Of a stretch of DNA of 55,622 bases, positions 15,331-25,615 are shown one piece after another. This DNA comes from an uncultured Anaerolineae bacterium (GTDB lineage Bacteria > Chloroflexota > Anaerolineae > CG2-30-64-16). The notes under the pieces were generated by a model, which made no database searches, had not been told where the DNA came from, and worked only from the letters and a program-made list of their open reading frames with translations. The translations under genes and the position numbers were made by a program. The stretch's first letter is position 1; every line of letters begins with the position of its first letter. The stretch covers positions 1-55,622 of the forward strand of contig CAKZKT010000098.1 in assembly GCA_937124585.1 (NCBI GenBank), written 5' to 3'.

Positions 15331-17964
15331 ATGTTCGCTGCTTTTTCCTGGTGGGTGGTCATCCAGCTTCTTTCGCTGGCAGCTTTGCCCCTGGCCTGGC
15401 GGCTGTTCGGCCGATTGCCGGGCCACGGTTATGCGCTGAGCAAAGCCCTGGGGCTGTTGTTGACCTCGTATATTCTCTGGATCGGGGCTATCGTGCGCTT
15501 GTTGCCGAACACGTTGGGCGGCGCCGCCGTCGCGCTTCTGTTGATGACGGCCGCATCGTTCTGGTTCGGTCGTGACGGGCTGCGTCGGTCCGATGGCGAC
15601 GGCGCAGCCCCGCCTCTTGTCGCCTGGTTGCGCCGATATTGGCCGTTGATCCTGGCGACCGAGCTTCTCTTTGCGCTGGTGTTTTTTGGCTGGACGTTCT
15701 TCCGCGCCTACAATCCGGAGATCGCCGGCACCGAGAAACCGATGGAGTTTGCCTTCATCAACGGCGTCCTGCGCAGCCGCTTTTTCCCGCCCCAAGATCC
15801 CTGGCTGTCCGGTTACGCGATCAGCTACTACTATTTCGGTTATGTGATGCTCGGCGTGTTGATCCGTCTGACCGGCGTGGATCCTGCTGTGGGCTTCAAT
15901 CTCGGCGTCGCGCTCTGGTATGCGCTGACGATGGTCGGCGCGTTTGGGGTGGTGTATGCGCTGGTGGGGCTGGCGACATCGGACGGAAAACGGGACGCGT
16001 CAGGCGTGAAGCAGGAAACATCGGGCGCCAGGCGGAAGGGAATCGGGTTCGGCGTGTTGGCCGCCTTGTTCGTGGGTTTCGTCGGGAATCTGGAAGGGGT
16101 TGTCGAGGTGGCCTACCAGCGGGGGCTGGTGCCTCTGACCTGGATTCAGTGGCTGGACATCAAGCAATTGACCGATGCGCCGCCTACGGGCGGCTGGACA
16201 GGCGGGTTTTGGTGGTGGTGGCGCGCCTCACGGGTGATCCACGACCGCGATCTGCTCGGCAACTCGGTGGAAGTGATAGACGAGTTCCCGTTCTTCAGCT
16301 TTCTTCTGGGTGACATGCATCCACATGTGCTGGCGCTGCCGTTCGTGCTCGTGGCCATCGCCGCCGCGCTGAGCCTGCTGGTGGCGGCGGCCGGCCGCGC
16401 TGCCGATGCGCCGCGCCGCGGCGGCCCGGCCGACGAAGCGTGGCCGTCGAATTCGGGTTCCCTGGCCAGCCGGCTGGGGCGTCTCGCTGTGGGCTTTGGC
16501 CGATCGGTCATTCGCGTCGCCGACCTGACCGGGATGGGCATGGCCGGGCTGGCGATCTACGCGCTGGTCTTCGGCGCGCTCGGCTTCCTGAATACCTGGG
16601 ACTTCCCGATCTACGTTGCGCTGGCGACCACCGCGGTGGCCGCGGGTCTGGCGCTGGCCGATGGTCTGACGCGGGCGGCGATCCGGCAAGCGGTCGCCGT
16701 GGGCCTGATGCTGGCCGTCGTGGGCTGGCTGCTCTATCTGCCGTTTTACATCGGCTTTCAGTCGCAGCTGGGCGGCGTTTTGCCCAACCTGCTCTTCCCA
16801 TCCCGTTTCAGCCAGTTCTTCGTCATGTTCGGCCTTTTCCTGGTGATCGCCGTTGCCTATCTGGCCCTGCTGACTCGTTCTGCGCCGCTGGCGGCCCTGC
16901 GTCGGGCTACGCTTCTGGCCCTGCCCTGGTTCATCGTCGTGCCGCTGGCGCTCCTGGCGCTCTTCCTGTTGTTTTTCATCGTGCTGCCGCCGGGTCAGGC
17001 CTTCATGCAGACGATCCTGGACAGTCCGGCCGTGCGTTCGGCGGTGGGCGATCGGTCGGTCGGCCAGCTGGCGGGCCTGATCCTCTCGCTGCGCATCGGG
17101 AATCCGTGGACCTATCTGATTCTGGCCGGCCTGCTGAGCTGGGTGGTCGGCACCCTGGCCGCGCTTTTGCGCGATCGGCCCGTGGTTGCATCTCGGGCGT
17201 CGGACGAGACGAAGCCATCTCGCCTGCCCGATCTTTTCGCCGTGCTGATGATCGGCCTGGCGCTTTTGCTTGCTTTCAGCGTCGAGTTCGTGTATTTACG
17301 CGATCTGTTCGGCACGCGCATGAACACCGTCTTCAAATTTTACTATCAGGCCTGGGTGATGCTGGCGCTGGCTGCCGCGTTTGCCCTCAGCCGGCTCACC
17401 GGCCGGCACATCCCAGGGGGTTTCAAAGGGCCGTTCCTCGCAGTGATCCTGGCCCTGGTCGCCGGATCGCTCATCTATCCGGTGCTGGCCATTCCCAGCA
17501 AGGCCGGCGATTTCCGCGGTCGGCCGACGCTGGACGGGCTGGCTTTCCTGAGGGAGGGCAGTCCGGCCGACGTGGCCGCCATCGAGTGGCTGCGGGCGCA
17601 TGTCCCCCCCGATGCCGTGGTGCTCGAGGCCAGTGGTGGCTCCTACAGCCCTGAGGGCGCGGGCCGTATCTCGATGTCCACCGGCAATCCGACGCTGCTC
17701 GGCTGGGATTTTCACGAGCGGCAATGGCGCGGCGCCGCCTACGACCGGTTGGTGGCAGGCCGACCCGAGGCGCTTGACCAGATCTATCGCACCGCGCGGG
17801 CAGAGGACCTGCCGGCGCTGCTGGAGCGTTGGGGGGTGGACTACGTGGTGATCGGTTCGCTCGAACGGCGCAAGTTCGGGATCAGCGAGGCGGCACTCGT
17901 CCGGTTCGATCGCGGCCTGCGCCGCGTGTATGACGAAGATGGCGTGCGGGTGTACGCACGGTAG
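15331..17964 (+). CDS. Stand-alone Chlor_Arch_YYY (DUF2298) membrane protein
   Basis: About 877 residues from the ATG at 15331 (MFAAFSWWVVIQLLSLAALP), where family members usually begin; a GTG at 15286 would add 15 residues. This is the single-domain class of the YYY family. It has GTEKPMEFAFINGVLRSRFF, the YYY motif at Y166-Y168 (ISYYYFGY), VIDEFPFFSFLLGDMHPH, a FLNTWDFPIY segment and MNTVFKFYYQAW. The region about 218-240 (SDGKRDASGVKQETSG) is hydrophilic and encoded by family C repeat words at 15985-16040, so it looks like an insertion. It ends 16 bases before the next start, within the same transcriptional run. Function is unknown; probably part of a glycan-handling membrane system. Confidence 0.85.
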   Translation: MFAAFSWWVVIQLLSLAALPLAWRLFGRLPGHGYALSKALGLLLTSYILWIGAIVRLLPNTLGGAAVALLLMTAASFWFGRDGLRRSDGDGAAPPLVAWLRRYWPLILATELLFALVFFGWTFFRAYNPEIAGTEKPMEFAFINGVLRSRFFPPQDPWLSGYAISYYYFGYVMLGVLIRLTGVDPAVGFNLGVALWYALTMVGAFGVVYALVGLATSDGKRDASGVKQETSGARRKGIGFGVLAALFVGFVGNLEGVVEVAYQRGLVPLTWIQWLDIKQLTDAPPTGGWTGGFWWWWRASRVIHDRDLLGNSVEVIDEFPFFSFLLGDMHPHVLALPFVLVAIAAALSLLVAAAGRAADAPRRGGPADEAWPSNSGSLASRLGRLAVGFGRSVIRVADLTGMGMAGLAIYALVFGALGFLNTWDFPIYVALATTAVAAGLALADGLTRAAIRQAVAVGLMLAVVGWLLYLPFYIGFQSQLGGVLPNLLFPSRFSQFFVMFGLFLVIAVAYLALLTRSAPLAALRRATLLALPWFIVVPLALLALFLLFFIVLPPGQAFMQTILDSPAVRSAVGDRSVGQLAGLILSLRIGNPWTYLILAGLLSWVVGTLAALLRDRPVVASRASDETKPSRLPDLFAVLMIGLALLLAFSVEFVYLRDLFGTRMNTVFKFYYQAWVMLALAAAFALSRLTGRHIPGGFKGPFLAVILALVAGSLIYPVLAIPSKAGDFRGRPTLDGLAFLREGSPADVAAIEWLRAHVPPDAVVLEASGGSYSPEGAGRISMSTGNPTLLGWDFHERQWRGAAYDRLVAGRPEALDQIYRTARAEDLPALLERWGVDYVVIGSLERRKFGISEAALVRFDRGLRRVYDEDGVRVYAR

Positions 17965-17980
17965 GGAGCGGAGATGGCGG

Positions 17981-19777
17981 ATGGTTGAAGTGAAGCTCGA
18001 TCGGCCGGGGCGCAGCATCGCGCTGGCAGAGGCGCTTACTTTGGAGCATGTGGCCTACGGCCTGCTGATCCTGGCGGCGGTGGTTTTGCGGGGGCTCGGG
18101 CTGGGATGGCAGCCGCTCGGCCCGGCCGAAGCGTGGCAGGCGCTGCCTGCGTTGGCCGCTGCTCGAGGACAGCCCTATGATCTGACCGGGACCAGCCCGC
18201 TGCTTGGGACGTTGCAGCACCTGACGTTTGCCCTGTTCGGCGCCAACGAGGTGTTGGCGCGGCTGTGGTCGGCGCTGCTGGGCGGGCTGGCGGTGCTCTG
18301 TTTCTACGCGCTGCGCGATCGGCTGACGCGCGAGGGTGCACTGGCTGCGGCGGTGCTGTGGGCATTCTCGCCGCTGGCGGTATTCACTGCCCGCCAGGGA
18401 ACGGGGGATGCCCTGGTGCCGGCGCTGGCACTGGCGTTCCTGGCGGCCGTCAATCTGGCTGTGGCCCCGCCGACTGCCCCACGCGCCGAGGGGCCATCGG
18501 CCACGCCGCGCAGCCTGGCCTGGCTCATCGTTGCCGCGGTTGTGGCCGGCCTTCTTTTGACGGCCGGACCGGCGGCTTACACAGTCGTTGTGATCGGGAT
18601 CGCTGCCGCGTTCTTTTGGCGGACTGACCTGGTCTCGCTGTTGGCGTTGGCGCGCCAGGGCTGGCGCGGCCTGGTCGCAGCGTTCTTCGCAGCGCTGGTT
18701 TTTGGCGCCACTTGCTTTTTCCTGGCGCCGACCGGCCTGGCCGCAGCGGCCGATCTGCTCGGTGCATGGCTGGCCGGGCTGATGCCGACGTCCGGCGAGT
18801 ACGGCGCCTGGGACATCGCGCGGCGATTGCTCATTAGCGAGCCGCTGCTGCTCGGCTTTGCCGGCGCGGGTGTGGCGCGGGCAGCGCAGCGGCGGGATCG
18901 CTTCGGGCTCTTCGTCGGCATCGCGGCCGGGATCGCGTTGTTCATCGCGATGGTGGGACAGGGGCGCCATCCCATGGCGCTGGGCCTGGTCGCTTTGGCA
19001 TTGGTGCTGCTCGCCGGGCCTGCGGTCGCCGATACCCTGCGCCATCTGTTCGGGTGGCGTGACCAGTCCGATCCCTGGTTTCTGGTGGCGCTCGAACTGG
19101 TGCTGATCGCCACAGCTGCGCAGTGCCTGCCGGGTGCGCTCAATTCTGCCAACAAAGCGGACTGGCTGCTGCTGTACACAGTCCTGGGCATCATCACGTT
19201 CACCCTGGCGGTGCTGCTGTGGCTGGTCTACGGCGTATTTGCCAGCTGGCGCACAGTGGCCGAGGCGCTGCCGGTCGTGTTACTGGTCGTCGGGCTGTTG
19301 TGGAGCGTGAGCCAGCTGACGGCGGCCAATTACGACCGGGGGGCCGGCCGAAATGCCGCGATCCTCATCGTGACGGCTGATGAGGGCGGCCTGACCGACC
19401 TGCGCCGCGCGCTGCGCGAGCTCACCGCGCTGAAAGGCACCGGCGCTCGGGAGGCCCGCCTCGACCTGATGTTGCCGCCGACCATGCGCACCACCATCGC
19501 GCCGATTCTGCGCTGGGAATTGCGTGATCTGCCGCACTTGCGTGTAGTTAACACGCTTGCGGCCGATTTGCCGCCCCTGGTGATCACGGCCGCCGACGCC
19601 ACCGCCGTGCCCGGCGAGACGTATGGCGGCGCGGAATTCACGGTCCTGCGCTGGTGGCGGCCGGAGAGCCTGACCGGCGTGGAGGCCTGGGTGCGCTGGC
19701 TGATTTATCGTGAGACGCGCGGCAACGCGCTGACTCAGAGCGTCGTATTGTGGGTCAATCGGGCGACATCTAAATGA
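17981..19777 (+). CDS. PMT/ArnT-like GT-C family membrane protein
   Basis: About 598 residues. The ATG at 17981 lies 8 bases after a GGAGCGGAG ribosome site that follows the upstream stop directly; upstream in-frame starts would overlap the YYY gene. It is highly hydrophobic with roughly ten helices. The N terminus shows a weakened GT-C pattern: WQPLGPAEAWQALPAL in place of the usual D-E pair, so the catalytic Asp may be missing. A soluble C-terminal part of about 150 residues (NRGAGRNAAILIVTADEGGL region onward) follows the last helix. It may be a non-catalytic partner of the neighbouring transferases. The GT39-like assignment is from overall pattern only. Confidence 0.65.
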   Translation: MVEVKLDRPGRSIALAEALTLEHVAYGLLILAAVVLRGLGLGWQPLGPAEAWQALPALAAARGQPYDLTGTSPLLGTLQHLTFALFGANEVLARLWSALLGGLAVLCFYALRDRLTREGALAAAVLWAFSPLAVFTARQGTGDALVPALALAFLAAVNLAVAPPTAPRAEGPSATPRSLAWLIVAAVVAGLLLTAGPAAYTVVVIGIAAAFFWRTDLVSLLALARQGWRGLVAAFFAALVFGATCFFLAPTGLAAAADLLGAWLAGLMPTSGEYGAWDIARRLLISEPLLLGFAGAGVARAAQRRDRFGLFVGIAAGIALFIAMVGQGRHPMALGLVALALVLLAGPAVADTLRHLFGWRDQSDPWFLVALELVLIATAAQCLPGALNSANKADWLLLYTVLGIITFTLAVLLWLVYGVFASWRTVAEALPVVLLVVGLLWSVSQLTAANYDRGAGRNAAILIVTADEGGLTDLRRALRELTALKGTGAREARLDLMLPPTMRTTIAPILRWELRDLPHLRVVNTLAADLPPLVITAADATAVPGETYGGAEFTVLRWWRPESLTGVEAWVRWLIYRETRGNALTQSVVLWVNRATSK

Positions 19778-19799
19778 GATCGTTGGGAGATACGTGCGC

Positions 19800-22700
19800 A
19801 TGCAGAACGTCGAAGCCAAATCACCGAGTGCGCTTGAGCGGCCTTTTGCCGCGTTGATGCGCTGGGACATCGAAAAGACGTTGTGGGCCGTGCTGCTGAT
19901 CGTGGCGTTTTTCAGCCGGGTGATCGGGCTGGGCGACCGGGCGATGAGCCACGACGAGAGCCTGCACACGGTCTATTCCTGGCAATTGTATGACGGGCGG
20001 GGCTATCAGCATCAGCCGATGATGCACGGCCCGCTCAAGTTCATCCTCAACGCCGTGATCTATTTCCTGCTCGGCGTGGACGATTGGACCTCGCGCATTC
20101 AGGTGGCGCTGTTCGGCGTGGCGATGGTAGGGCTGGCGTGGGGATTCCGCCTCTGGCTGGGCAAGACCGGCGCGTTCGCGGTCGGCCTGATGTTCGCCAT
20201 CTCGCCCGCTTTGCTCTACTACAGTCGCTATATTCGCGACGAAGTGATGTTGTGCAGCTTGCTGGTGCTGCTGGCGCTGTGCCTGTTCCGCTACCTGGAG
20301 TCGCGCAGCACCGCCTGGCTGATCGGCACGGCCGTGACGCTGGCATTTGCCTTCCTGACCATGGAGGCGTCGTTCATCTTCGGCGGCGTGTTCGGCGGCT
20401 TCCTGGTGCTGGCGCTCGCCGCGCAGCTGTGGGCCATCCAGTGGCCGGCCGCGGACGGATCGCTCGCCGTGTCTGAAAGCCGACGAGCCTCCTACCGAAT
20501 CGTGTTGGTGGTGGCGCTCGCCGCGCTATCGGTCGGCGTGTTGTTCTACGTGTTTCGGGTCAAGCCGTTTGATCTGATCTTCCTGGCCATCGGCGCGTTC
20601 GCCGTAGCCCTGCTGATCATTCTGGTGGTGGTCACCTGGCGCATGAAGCTGCGCCTCTTCGCCGAGCTCGACCTGATCTTCCTGCTGGCGACTCTGGTGT
20701 TGCCGTTCCTCTCGGCTGTGGTGCTGAAGGTCTTGGGCTGGCAGATCAGCCAGTTCAACAATCCGGGCCAGATCACCCTCCAGATGGTGTGGCAGGGCTT
20801 CACCGTGCTGGTCGTTATGTTCGTGATCAGCGGCCTGTTCGGCTGGTTCTGGCTGCAGAAACGCTGGTTCTACGCGGCCGGCATCTTCTGGGCCATCGAG
20901 ATCCTCTTCTTCACCACCTTTCTGACGAACGGCCAGGGGATCGGCACGGGGCTGATCGGCTCCATCGGTTACTGGATTGACCAGCAGGCGGTGATGCGCG
21001 GCGGTCAACCCTGGTATTACTTCTGGGGCCTCACCCCACTGTACGAGTATCTGCCCTTCGTGTTGAGCCTCGGCGGCACGATTGCCTGGCTGATCTGGTT
21101 TGCGCAGGGGAGATATCATACCGCGGCGATGCCTGCGCCTGCTGATCTTGAACCGGTGCGGCCCAGGAAGGCGGCCGCCGCGGCTCGGGCCGTCGGCGAG
21201 GCGAAGGCGACCGCGATGCCCCGGCCGGCCGAGCTGCCGACCCCGGTCTTCGGCGTCCAGGCCCTCTTCGAGGCGTTTCTGGTGGTCTGGTTTCTTGGCA
21301 CATGGGCCGTCTTTACCTATGTGGGCGAAAAGATGGCCTGGCATGTAACGTACTTTGCCACCTCGATGGCGCTCCTGGGCGGGCTGTGGTTCGGCCGCCT
21401 GTTCGACGGCATCGTCTGGTCAGAGGTGCGGCGTCGCAGCGGTTGGTGGCTCATCGTGATGACGCCGCTGGCGCTTCTGGTGCTCAAAGCAGTCTTTCCC
21501 GTCGCCAAGAAGAAGCCGTTCGTGGACGTGACGATCGAGGGTCTGAGCAACACGGTCCAATGGCTCGTGGCGCTCGTAGCGGCGCTGGCGTTGATCTACC
21601 TGATCTATGACCGCGTGATCGTGCTGGGCGGACGGCAGAGCCTCCGTGTCGTCGCGCTGACGCTCGTGGGGCTGCTGGCTCTCGCCACAGCGGCCACCGC
21701 CTATCGCTTCGCGTTCATCAACTATGATTACGCGACCGAGCCGATGGTCTACGCGCACGCGACGCCCGACATCAAGCTGGCGATGTCGCAGATCGAGGAG
21801 ATCTCGCGCAAGACGGTGGGCGATCATTCGATCAAGGTCGCCTACGACGACGATTCCACCTGGCCGCTGGAGTGGTATCTGCGCGACTATCCCCAAAAGG
21901 CCTACTACGGTGCCAGTCCCAGCCGCGAGGCTGTGGACGCGCCGATCGTGCTGGTGGGCGACAAAAACCTGGCCAAAGTGAAGCCCTATCTGGGTGACCG
22001 CTACTACGAGTTCAACTATCGCCTGATCTGGTGGCCGCGGGAAACATACAAAGGCCTGTCGCTGGAGCGTTTACGACAGATCCTCGGCGACCCCAAGCAG
22101 CGTGGGTTGATCTGGGACGTCATCATCCATCGGCGCTACACCACGCCCACGTCACAGTGGGATCCGGTGCATCGCTTCAGCCTGTTCGTCCGCAAAGATG
22201 TCGCGGCCCAGGTGTGGGATTGGGGCGCACCGGCCGCTGCCGGCCCTGTTGCCGAGGTGAAGGAGCCCTACGTCAGTCGGATCATCGCGGCCAACCAGCA
22301 GATCGGGACCGTGGGCGTGCCGGGCCAGGCGCCGGGCCAGTTCTCCTATCCGCGCGCGGTGACGGTAGATGCCAGGGGCCGCATCTACGTGGCTGACTCG
22401 GGCAACAACCGGGTGCAAGTGTTCAATCCGGATGGTTCCTTCCTGCGTCAGTTCGGCAGCACATGTAAACTGGATACTCGCGAGGGCTGCCAGGGCGATG
22501 GCCGCGGTCAGTTCAATGAGCCATGGGGCATCGCGGTGGATGCGGCAGGCAATATCTACGTGGCCGATACCTGGAATCATCGCGTGCAGAAGTTCGACAA
22601 GGACGGCAATTTCATCAACATGTGGGGCGTGTTCGAGTCCACGGCCGGCGAGCTGGGCAAGCCGTTCGCATTTTATGGCCCGCGGCAGATGACCGTAGAT

Positions 22701-23195
22701 CGGGAGGACCGCCTCTATGTGATGGACACCGGCAACAAGCGCGTCCAGGTGTTCAATCCGGACGGTTCGTTCTTCACCCAGTTCGGCGGCGGCGGCGTGG
22801 TGGATGGCCGCTTCGACGAGCCGACCGGCATCGCGCAGGACGCTGCGGGCGCCTGGTACATCGCCGATACCTGGAACCGTCGCATTCAGAAATTCGGTCC
22901 CGATCAGGAGTATCTGACCCAGTGGTCGATCTTCGGCTGGGCAGGCAACTCGGTCGTCAACAAACCACAGCTGGCGGCCGATCAGCAGCGCAATATCATC
23001 TACGCCACCGACCCGGAGAACTATCGGGTGCTGGCGTTCGGTCCGGACGGCAGCCCGCGCTTTGCTTTCGGCCAGTACGGCAACGATGCCCAGTCTTTCA
23101 CTTTGCCGGTCGGCATTGCGGTGGGGCCCGATGGCCGCATCTATGTGGCCGACAGCGACGCGCATCGCATCATGGTCTTCCCGGCGCAGCAGTAG
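19800..23195 (+). CDS. Agl23-like (TIGR03663) membrane protein with C-terminal NHL repeats
   Basis: About 1131 residues from ATG 19800 (a GTG at 19794 is an alternative). The N-terminal membrane part carries the invariant residues of TIGR03663: the D-E pair at D52-E53 (MSHDESLH), H-G-P at 76-78 (MMHGPLKF), and R-x-x-R type residues in YSRYIRDE. In Haloferax the family is termed flippase activity-associated protein Agl23. Residues from about 833 to the end form five or six NHL-type repeats (for example [20 protein letters not shown]), predicted as an extracytoplasmic beta-propeller. The family is known to occur in genomes that also hold YYY proteins, as here. The propeller may bind glycan, protein or cell wall; that is inference. 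Confidence 0.88.
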   Translation: MQNVEAKSPSALERPFAALMRWDIEKTLWAVLLIVAFFSRVIGLGDRAMSHDESLHTVYSWQLYDGRGYQHQPMMHGPLKFILNAVIYFLLGVDDWTSRIQVALFGVAMVGLAWGFRLWLGKTGAFAVGLMFAISPALLYYSRYIRDEVMLCSLLVLLALCLFRYLESRSTAWLIGTAVTLAFAFLTMEASFIFGGVFGGFLVLALAAQLWAIQWPAADGSLAVSESRRASYRIVLVVALAALSVGVLFYVFRVKPFDLIFLAIGAFAVALLIILVVVTWRMKLRLFAELDLIFLLATLVLPFLSAVVLKVLGWQISQFNNPGQITLQMVWQGFTVLVVMFVISGLFGWFWLQKRWFYAAGIFWAIEILFFTTFLTNGQGIGTGLIGSIGYWIDQQAVMRGGQPWYYFWGLTPLYEYLPFVLSLGGTIAWLIWFAQGRYHTAAMPAPADLEPVRPRKAAAAARAVGEAKATAMPRPAELPTPVFGVQALFEAFLVVWFLGTWAVFTYVGEKMAWHVTYFATSMALLGGLWFGRLFDGIVWSEVRRRSGWWLIVMTPLALLVLKAVFPVAKKKPFVDVTIEGLSNTVQWLVALVAALALIYLIYDRVIVLGGRQSLRVVALTLVGLLALATAATAYRFAFINYDYATEPMVYAHATPDIKLAMSQIEEISRKTVGDHSIKVAYDDDSTWPLEWYLRDYPQKAYYGASPSREAVDAPIVLVGDKNLAKVKPYLGDRYYEFNYRLIWWPRETYKGLSLERLRQILGDPKQRGLIWDVIIHRRYTTPTSQWDPVHRFSLFVRKDVAAQVWDWGAPAAAGPVAEVKEPYVSRIIAANQQIGTVGVPGQAPGQFSYPRAVTVDARGRIYVADSGNNRVQVFNPDGSFLRQFGSTCKLDTREGCQGDGRGQFNEPWGIAVDAAGNIYVADTWNHRVQKFDKDGNFINMWGVFESTAGELGKPFAFYGPRQMTVDREDRLYVMDTGNKRVQVFNPDGSFFTQFGGGGVVDGRFDEPTGIAQDAAGAWYIADTWNRRIQKFGPDQEYLTQWSIFGWAGNSVVNKPQLAADQQRNIIYATDPENYRVLAFGPDGSPRFAFGQYGNDAQSFTLPVGIAVGPDGRIYVADSDAHRIMVFPAQQ

Positions 23196-23220
23196 CGCGC
23201 CAGCGAAAGGAGGCAGCGCC

Positions 23221-24357
23221 TTGAACCTGCAGGAATTTCAGGCAAAACGGATCTTCGGGCAATATGGCATTCCGGTGCCGCAGGGTGAAGTCGCCACCAC
23301 GCCGGCCGAGGCGGCTGCCATCGCCGCGCGGATGGGCGGGCCGGTCGTGGTTAAGGCGCAGGTGCTCGTCGGCGGCCGTGGCAAGGCGGGCGGCATCAAG
23401 CTGGCCCACACGCCGGCCGAGGCGGAAGAGGTCACCGGTCGCATCCTCGGTATGAGCATCAAAGGCCTCACCGTGAAGAAGACCCTCGTAGATCCGGCCG
23501 CGGACATCCGCAAGGAGCTCTATCTCGGCCTGGTGCTCGACCGCGGCCGGCGTCGGGTGGTCATGATGGCTTCCAGCGAGGGCGGAGTGGACATCGAGGA
23601 GGTGGCCGCGCGCACGCCCGAGAAGATCCTGACCGTGGCGGTGGATCCATTCCTGGGCCTGCGGGAATATCAGGCCCGCGACCTGGCGCTGGGGCTCGGT
23701 TTGCCGAAGGAACAATGGGGCGCGTTCACCCGCATCTGTCAGGGTCTGTACGAATGTTATCTGGGCTGCGACGCCAGCCTCGCCGAGATCAATCCGCTGG
23801 CGGTGCTGGGCGATGGGGCGTTGAAGGCGCTCGACGGCAAGATGGTGCTCGATGACAGCGCGCTCTTCCGCCATCCCGACCTGGCTGCGCTGCGAGACGA
23901 GGACGATGAGACGCCGGAAGAACGCACCGCGCGCCTCAACGATCTGAGCTACGTGAAGCTTGACGGCGAGATCGGATGCATGGTGAACGGCGCGGGCCTG
24001 GCCATGGCCACCATGGACATCATCAAATTCTATGGCGGCGCGCCGGCCAACTTCCTGGATGTGGGCGGGGGCGCCCGGGCCGACAAGGTGGCCGCCGCGC
24101 TGCGCATCATCCTGAGCGATCCCAATGTGAAGGCCGTGCTCTTCAACATCTTCGGCGGCATCACCCGCGGCGACGAGGTCGCGCGCGGTATCCTGGCCGC
24201 GCTCGCTGAGGTGCCGACCCGCGTGCCGATGGTGGTGCGCCTGGTGGGCACAAACGCCGCCGAGGGCCGGGCGATCCTGGCGCAGGCCAACATGATCACG
24301 GCCGAGACGCTGGCCGAGGCCGCGCAGAAAGCCGTGGCTGCGGCGAAGGGGGCGTAA
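23221..24357 (+). CDS. sucC: Succinyl-CoA synthetase (ADP-forming) beta subunit
   Basis: 378 residues from TTG 23221, chosen because AAAGGAGG lies eight bases upstream and the product begins [20 protein letters not shown] as in other SucC proteins. An in-frame extension to 23062 overlaps the NHL-protein gene and is not used. ATP-grasp domain in the N-terminal half ([18 protein letters not shown]), CoA-ligase domain in the C-terminal half ([35 protein letters not shown]). It makes succinate and ATP from succinyl-CoA in the TCA cycle. It is followed without a gap by sucD. Confidence 0.97.
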   Translation: MNLQEFQAKRIFGQYGIPVPQGEVATTPAEAAAIAARMGGPVVVKAQVLVGGRGKAGGIKLAHTPAEAEEVTGRILGMSIKGLTVKKTLVDPAADIRKELYLGLVLDRGRRRVVMMASSEGGVDIEEVAARTPEKILTVAVDPFLGLREYQARDLALGLGLPKEQWGAFTRICQGLYECYLGCDASLAEINPLAVLGDGALKALDGKMVLDDSALFRHPDLAALRDEDDETPEERTARLNDLSYVKLDGEIGCMVNGAGLAMATMDIIKFYGGAPANFLDVGGGARADKVAAALRIILSDPNVKAVLFNIFGGITRGDEVARGILAALAEVPTRVPMVVRLVGTNAAEGRAILAQANMITAETLAEAAQKAVAAAKGA

Positions 24358-25227
24358 ATGAGCATTCTGGTCAATCGAGACACGCGCCTGCTCGTTCAGG
24401 GCATCACCGGCCGCGAAGGCGCCTTTCACACCGAGCAGATGATCAGCTACGGCACGCGCGTCGTCGCCGGCGTGACGCCCGGCAAGGGCGGCTCGTGGGG
24501 CGTCGGCAATACACCGATCTTCGACACCGTGCAGGAAGCGGTCCACGCCACCGGTGCCAATGTCAGCATCATCTACGTGCCGGCGCGTTTCGCGCCGGAC
24601 GCCATCCTGGAGGCTGCGGATGCCGGCATCCCGCTCATCGTCTGCATCACCGAGGGAATTCCGGCGCTTGACATGCTCAAGGTGCGTGCCTATTTGGACA
24701 CCACCGGCTCGCGGCTGATCGGGCCGAACTGCCCCGGTTTGATCACCCCCGGCGAAGCCAAAGTGGGCATCATGCCCGGTTACATCCACGCGCGCGGGCC
24801 GGTAGGCGTGGTCAGCCGTTCGGGCACGCTGACGTACGAGGTGGTCTACGCGCTGACGTTGCGCGGTATCGGCCAGTCCACCGCGGTCGGCATCGGCGGC
24901 GACCCGATCAACGGCACGAGCTTTGTGGATGTTCTGAAGATGTTCGAGGAAGACCCCGAGACCGAGCAGGTGGTGATGATCGGGGAGATCGGCGGTACCG
25001 ACGAGGAACGGGCGGCCGAGTTCATCCGCACGAAGATGACCAAGCCGGTCACGGCGTTCATTGCCGGTCAGACGGCACCTCCGGGCAAGCGCATGGGCCA
25101 CGCCGGCGCGATCATCAGCGGCGGCAAAGGCACCGCCGCCGATAAGATCGCTGCGCTTCAGGCTGCCAATGTGCAGGTTGCCCGTCATCCGGGCGAGATC
25201 GCCGAGATCGTGGCCGCGCGGCTGTAG
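24358..25227 (+). CDS. sucD: Succinyl-CoA synthetase alpha subunit
   Basis: 289 residues; the ATG directly follows the sucC stop (TAAATG), so the pair is translationally coupled. CoA-binding Rossmann domain at the N terminus ([19 protein letters not shown]). The phosphohistidine is predicted at H248 in [17 protein letters not shown]. Length and motifs are typical. Works with SucC as the phosphorylated subunit of the TCA cycle enzyme in the cytoplasm. Confidence 0.97.
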   Translation: MSILVNRDTRLLVQGITGREGAFHTEQMISYGTRVVAGVTPGKGGSWGVGNTPIFDTVQEAVHATGANVSIIYVPARFAPDAILEAADAGIPLIVCITEGIPALDMLKVRAYLDTTGSRLIGPNCPGLITPGEAKVGIMPGYIHARGPVGVVSRSGTLTYEVVYALTLRGIGQSTAVGIGGDPINGTSFVDVLKMFEEDPETEQVVMIGEIGGTDEERAAEFIRTKMTKPVTAFIAGQTAPPGKRMGHAGAIISGGKGTAADKIAALQAANVQVARHPGEIAEIVAARL

Positions 25228-25277
25228 GCCGGCCTTGCGGCCCGGTGGGAGCGACGAGCTGCGGCGAGAGGCACGCG

Positions 25278-25487
25278 GTGAAGACGAGCGGCCAGTCCCC
25301 GACCGAACCTGGGCCAGAGGTCGACCTCAGCCCCTACGAGGGTTGTTGGGTGGCGCTGGTGCGCGGGCACGTCGTGGGGATCGGTCGCTCTGCCGAAGCA
25401 GCGCGGATGGCTGCCAAACGGTCGCGGCCGCGCGAAGAGCCGCAGGTGATCCTTGTGTTGCTCACGTCGGCCGCCCCGAAAGAATAG
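25278..25487 (+). CDS. Small DUF5678-like protein
   Basis: 69 residues from GTG 25278, with GAGAGG seven bases upstream; a GTG at 25245 lacks a good site. The segment LSPYEGCWVALVRGHVVG followed by IGRSAEAARMAAKRSRP and VILVLL matches the short DUF5678 type (W-V-A-L ... V-V-G-x-G). The function of this family is unknown. It sits between sucD and the CCA-adding enzyme gene. Confidence 0.65.
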   Translation: MKTSGQSPTEPGPEVDLSPYEGCWVALVRGHVVGIGRSAEAARMAAKRSRPREEPQVILVLLTSAAPKE

Positions 25488-25524
25488 AGGCGACCCGCTG
25501 TCGCCGCCACGTGGGGACACGGTG

Positions 25525-25546
25525 GGGCGGGCACGGAGGCCTGCCC
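25525..25546. repeat. Small palindromic hairpin element
   Basis: GGGCGGGC, loop ACGGAG, then GCCTGCCC: an 8-bp stem with one G-T wobble, in the 128-bp gap before the CCA-adding enzyme gene. No T run follows, so it is not a typical terminator. It resembles a degenerate REP-like element rather than a regulatory site. Confidence 0.45.
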
Positions 25547-25615
25547 ATACGTCGGAGCGACCACAGAGGGTTGCCTCCCAGGGTCGGAGATCGGCCCGAG
25601 CGAGAGAGAAAACAG

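Noticed and set aside
23062-23220. Longer start for sucC
   Set aside because: It overlaps the NHL-protein gene and lacks family similarity; TTG 23221 has a strong ribosome site.
25061-25615. Longer start for the CCA-adding enzyme
   Set aside because: It runs through sucD and the small DUF5678-like gene with unrelated residues; ATG 25616 fits the family start.
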